This document shows positions 12,019 through 14,975 of a stretch of 14,975 nucleotides of DNA, in pieces. The notes beneath the pieces are model-generated. The model was not told the DNA's origin. It searched no databases and saw only the letters and a program-made list of their open reading frames with translations. Origin of the DNA: Candidatus Omnitrophota bacterium (lineage in GTDB: Bacteria; Omnitrophota; Koll11; VGKN01). Where the stretch lies: NCBI GenBank assembly GCA_016867055.1, contig VGKN01000010.1:1-14975 (forward strand), read 5' to 3'. The translations under genes were made by a program, and so were the position numbers. Positions within the stretch are counted from its first letter, which is position 1. Each line of letters begins with the position of its first letter.

Positions 12019-13389
12019 ATGAACTACAACGAAAGTATAAACTATCTCAACTCTTTCATAGACTACGAAAAACTCTCCTCTTATAATTACAATGATGCCT
12101 TTAAGTTAGACAGGGTAGAGGCACTTTTAACCAAACTCGGAAGCCCGCATAAAAGATTAAATTTTATTCATATTGCAGGAACCAAGGGTAAGGGTTCCAC
12201 ATCCGCATTTATCCATTCAATTTTAAAAAATTCAGGATTGTGTACAGGGCTTTATACCTCACCACACCTTCTGTCATTCCATGAGAGGATAAGGATAAAT
12301 AGCAGTTTTATATCAAAAAAGGATTTAATTAGCACAGTAAATCGTGTAAGGACTGCCGTAGAGGATATCTCTAAAGGTAAGGGTGATTTTAGTTTCTTTG
12401 AGATATATACTGCCTGTGCGCTTTTATACTTTTTTAAAAAAAATGTAGATTTTGCAATACTTGAAACAGGGCTTGGTGGAAGATTGGATGCAACCAATGT
12501 GGTTAATCCTAAGGTGGCAGTTATTACAAGAATAAGTTATGAGCATATGGATAAACTAGGGAAAACCATAGGTTCTATTGCGACTGAAAAGGCGGGGATT
12601 ATAAAAGAGAATTCTATAGCTATATCATCTCTGCAAATGCCAAAGGCAAGAGAGGTTATAAGGGAACATTCAAGAAGAAAAAATGCTATATTATTTGAGG
12701 TTGGAAGTGATATAAGGTTTAGAGAGTTAGGGGTCTCAGATAAAAAGACTGTTTTTGATTATTTTGGGCTGTATAATACTCTAAAAGATATTGAGATATC
12801 GCTTTTGGGCCCTCATCAGATTTTAAATGCTGTGATGGCGATAGGGGTTTGTGAGATTTTACCAAATTTTGGTGTTCCTTTTTCTGAAAATACTGTTAGG
12901 AGGGGGTTAAACTTGACAAATTGGCCAGGAAGATTTCAGATTGTGAAAAAAGACAGGACTATAATTTTAGATGGAGCGCAGAACAGAGATTCCTCCTTCT
13001 GGTTAAGAAAATCTTATGAAAGAATATTTACCCCGTTAAAAATCCCACGGAGTGGGACGCCGTTTCTAACGGGGTTAAAGAAAAAGCCGATTGCCCTAAT
13101 TCTAGGTGTTTTAAGAGATAAAGATGTAAAAGGAATTGCAAGGGAACTTAGCCAGATTTCAAAAACTGCGATACTGACAAAGGCAAATACGCCAAGGGCA
13201 CTTGAGCCAAATATACTTAAGGAAATGGCAGAAAAGTTTTTTAATAATATAATACTTGCAGATAATTTAAAGACTGCCTTAGAATATGCAAGAGGGATTA
13301 CCCTAAAAGAAGGAATTATTCTGATAACCGGCTCTTTGTATTTGGTAGCAGATGCGCTTAAGGTTCTGAAGGTTAAGGTTAAATTCTGA
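12019..13389 (+). CDS. folC: Folylpolyglutamate synthase / dihydrofolate synthase FolC
   Basis: FolC adds glutamate to dihydropteroate and/or tetrahydrofolates by ATP-dependent ligation, and retains folates in the cytoplasm. The 456 residues show Mur-ligase features: P-loop GTKGKGST (54-61), SPHLLSFHERI (81-91), ETGLGGRLDATN (149-160) and SYEHMDKLG. The DGAHN motif is here DGAQN (318-322), a variant at the histidine and the following proline. I recall Gln-containing forms in other lineages, so loss of activity is not implied. A palindromic element adds about 17 residues (338-354, TPLKIPRSGTPFLTGLK) just before the strand ALILGVLRDKDVKG. ATG 12019 lacks a clear Shine-Dalgarno but gives a family-typical N-terminus. 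The stop shares one base with the mnmE start (TGATG), so the two are translationally coupled. Confidence 0.93.
   Translation: MNYNESINYLNSFIDYEKLSSYNYNDAFKLDRVEALLTKLGSPHKRLNFIHIAGTKGKGSTSAFIHSILKNSGLCTGLYTSPHLLSFHERIRINSSFISKKDLISTVNRVRTAVEDISKGKGDFSFFEIYTACALLYFFKKNVDFAILETGLGGRLDATNVVNPKVAVITRISYEHMDKLGKTIGSIATEKAGIIKENSIAISSLQMPKAREVIREHSRRKNAILFEVGSDIRFRELGVSDKKTVFDYFGLYNTLKDIEISLLGPHQILNAVMAIGVCEILPNFGVPFSENTVRRGLNLTNWPGRFQIVKKDRTIILDGAQNRDSSFWLRKSYERIFTPLKIPRSGTPFLTGLKKKPIALILGVLRDKDVKGIARELSQISKTAILTKANTPRALEPNILKEMAEKFFNNIILADNLKTALEYARGITLKEGIILITGSLYLVADALKVLKVKVKF
13031..13074. repeat. Palindromic element inserted in frame in folC
   Basis: The outer stem CCCCGTTA (13031-13038) / TAACGGGG (13067-13074) encloses a perfect inner hairpin TCCCAC-GGA-GTGGGA (13043-13057). 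The element encodes about 17 residues inserted in FolC between YERIF and the conserved ALILGVL strand, with no stop or frameshift. It resembles palindromes that live in protein-coding genes, such as the Rickettsia palindromic elements, in behaviour but not in sequence. Confidence 0.8.
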
Positions 13390-14780
13390 TGGCAAAGATA
13401 AATATAGACGATACTATTGTTGCAATCTCCACGCCAATAGGGGAGGGTGGAATAGGTATAGTCCGTTTAAGCGGAAAGGATTCCCTTAAAATAGCAAACA
13501 GGATATTTAAATCAAAAAGTGGGAAATCTATTTTTGAGTACGAATCTTTTACAACCCATTATGGATTTATTTTTGACTGCGAAAGGCAAATTGATGAAGT
13601 CATATTGACAATAATGAAAGCCCCTTATTCATATACCAAGGAAGATGCGGTTGAGATAAACTGTCATAGTGGTATTGTGCCATTGAGAGAGGTTTTAGAA
13701 CTTACCCTAAAAGAAGGGGCAAGGCTTGCTGAGCCGGGCGAATTTACAAAGAGGGCATTTTTAAACGGAAGGATAGACCTTATAGAGGCAGAGGCAGTTT
13801 TAGATATAATAAAGGCAAAGACAGACCTAAGTCTCAAATACGCAATGAAACAGCTTGAAGGAGGTCTTTCAAAAAGGATAAATCTGTTAAAGGAAGGCGT
13901 ATTGGATGTTTTGGCAAACATAGAGGCATCCATTGATTTTCCTGAGGAAGGTCTGGATTTTTTAACCAATGAAACCTTGGTTAAAAATATAGATAATATC
14001 TTAAGCGAGTTAGATTTACTTATCAATGAATCAAAGACAGGTGTTATATTGAGAGAAGGGTTACTTGTTGTGATATGTGGAAAGCCAAATGTGGGGAAAT
14101 CCACTCTTTTAAATACCCTCTTGAAGAAAGAAAGAGCAATAGTTACGCCTGTGCCGGGAACTACAAGGGATACGATAGAGGAGTCAATAAATATTAAGGG
14201 CATACAACTTAGGCTTGTAGATACTGCCGGAATAACCGAAACAGAAGATTTAATAGAGATAGAAGGTATAGCACGGTCAAAAAAATATATTGAAGATGCA
14301 GATATAATACTATTTCTTTTAGATAACGGCACTCGCTTAGAAGAAGATGATATGAAAATAGCAAATCTTATTAAGGATTCAAAGAATGTGCTTGTTGTGA
14401 TAAACAAAATGGATCTTGAAGGAAAACTTGAAACTGAAAAAATAAATGAAATTTTGCCAGATAAGAGTATAATGAAAATCTGTGCCAAAGACGGAACAGG
14501 CATTAAGGAATTAAAGGAGGAACTTGCAAGGCTTGTTTTTAGCGGTAGCGTTATTTCATCGGACGAAGCAATTGTAACGAATGCAAGGCATAGAGATGCG
14601 CTTATAAGAACAAAGGAAGCGCTTATAGAGGCAAGAAAGGATATGCTAAATGGTAGGGGCTCTGAGTTTATTTATATCAATATAAGGGAGGCGCTGGATT
14701 TCATAGGGATAATTATTGGAGAGGTTTATACTGAGGAGTTATTGGAGAGGATATTTTCAAAATTTTGCATAGGAAAATAA
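13389..14780 (+). CDS. mnmE: tRNA uridine-5-carboxymethylaminomethyl modification GTPase MnmE
   Basis: MnmE, with MnmG, modifies U34 of tRNAs for split-box codons, using methylene-tetrahydrofolate as carbon donor. The 463 residues show the folate-binding N-terminal domain (DDTIVAISTPIGEGGIGIVR, 7-26), a helical domain, and an inserted G domain: G1 GKPNVGKST (231-239), GTTRDTIEE (257-265), G3 DTAG (278-281) and G4 NKMD (339-342). It ends in the diagnostic FCIGK with the conserved C460. The start shares one base with the folC stop. A folate-dependent tRNA enzyme between folC and folE fits a one-carbon-centred operon. folE begins two bases after its stop codon. MnmG is not encoded in the window. 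Confidence 0.97.
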   Translation: MAKINIDDTIVAISTPIGEGGIGIVRLSGKDSLKIANRIFKSKSGKSIFEYESFTTHYGFIFDCERQIDEVILTIMKAPYSYTKEDAVEINCHSGIVPLREVLELTLKEGARLAEPGEFTKRAFLNGRIDLIEAEAVLDIIKAKTDLSLKYAMKQLEGGLSKRINLLKEGVLDVLANIEASIDFPEEGLDFLTNETLVKNIDNILSELDLLINESKTGVILREGLLVVICGKPNVGKSTLLNTLLKKERAIVTPVPGTTRDTIEESINIKGIQLRLVDTAGITETEDLIEIEGIARSKKYIEDADIILFLLDNGTRLEEDDMKIANLIKDSKNVLVVINKMDLEGKLETEKINEILPDKSIMKICAKDGTGIKELKEELARLVFSGSVISSDEAIVTNARHRDALIRTKEALIEARKDMLNGRGSEFIYINIREALDFIGIIIGEVYTEELLERIFSKFCIGK

Positions 14781-14781
14781 A

Positions 14782-14975
14782 ATGGATAAGAAAAAAATAG
14801 AAAATGCGATTAGGGAAATCCTTGAGGCAATTGGTGAGGATCCTAAGAGAAAGGACATTCAAGAAACTCCTCGGCGGGTGGCAGAGATGTATGAGGAGAT
14901 ATTTTTTGGAATAAAAAAGGACCCGTCTAAAGAATTAGAAGTTATTTTAGATCAGAGGCACGAGGAGATTATTTT
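14782..14975 (+). CDS. folE: GTP cyclohydrolase I FolE, N-terminal part
   Basis: Only the first 64 codons are present; the gene runs off the window. The sequence IREILEAIGEDPKRKDIQET then PRRVAEMYEEIFFG matches the conserved N-terminal helices of GTP cyclohydrolase I, which converts GTP to dihydroneopterin triphosphate, the first step of folate (or queuosine and pterin) synthesis. The zinc-binding and catalytic residues lie beyond the edge and cannot be checked. ATG 14782 begins one base after the mnmE stop codon, with AGGAA about five bases upstream of that stop, so it belongs to the folC-mnmE transcript. Confidence 0.88.
   Translation, partial: MDKKKIENAIREILEAIGEDPKRKDIQETPRRVAEMYEEIFFGIKKDPSKELEVILDQRHEEII

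Noticed and set aside
13664..14503. Long minus-strand open frame (279 codons) opposite mnmE
   Set aside because: It lies wholly within the unmistakable mnmE coding sequence and its serine-rich composition is what antisense of this gene gives. No ribosome binding site or neighbour supports it.

Overview
The window is AT-rich bacterial chromosome. Gene order, protein style, and repeats that sit both between and inside genes suggest an uncultivated lineage, most like Omnitrophota (PVC-related). That placement is an impression from the proteins, not a computed result. Apart from the first 460 bases, every supported gene reads left to right.

Region 1 (130-4565) is the most interesting part. A 177-bp sequence occurs twice in inverted orientation, at 130-306 and 4389-4565, with 174 of 177 positions identical and no gaps. 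Between the copies lies a tightly packed four-gene operon: a small MerR/excisionase-type HTH protein, an unrecognised protein with a PD-(D/E)XK nuclease motif set, a beta-CASP metallo-beta-lactamase-fold nuclease resembling RNase J, and a large serine recombinase. Genes 2, 3 and 4 overlap by 4 bp each (ATGA). The right arm holds the end of the recombinase gene together with the ribosome binding site and first 12 codons of miaB. The left arm holds an inverted copy of the same junction, so a headless miaB start lies at the far end of the cassette. This looks like an invertible or mobile nuclease cassette tied to expression of the downstream tRNA-modification operon.

Region 2 (4531-8998) is miaB, a TPR-SPOR envelope protein gene, miaA and hflX. 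MiaA and MiaB catalyse successive steps to ms2i6A37 in tRNA, and miaA-hflX linkage is known from other bacteria. Region 3 (9124-10310) has an exported nitroreductase, then a repeat-rich stretch with a 36-bp tandem repeat fused to the 3' remnant of a dead gene, then a strong sigma-70-type promoter with a structured leader. Region 4 (10311-14975) is purH, folC, mnmE and the start of folE. These share one-carbon metabolism: FolE starts folate synthesis, FolC polyglutamates folates, PurH uses 10-formyl-THF, and MnmE uses methylene-THF to modify tRNA.

A second theme is that intergenic-type repeats have entered reading frames without breaking them. Heptamer tandem repeats occur twice in miaB and across the hflX stop codon. 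A palindromic element lies in folC, and two hairpin-forming sequences lie in the recombinase gene. I see no rRNA, tRNA or CRISPR array and no convincing intrinsic terminator.
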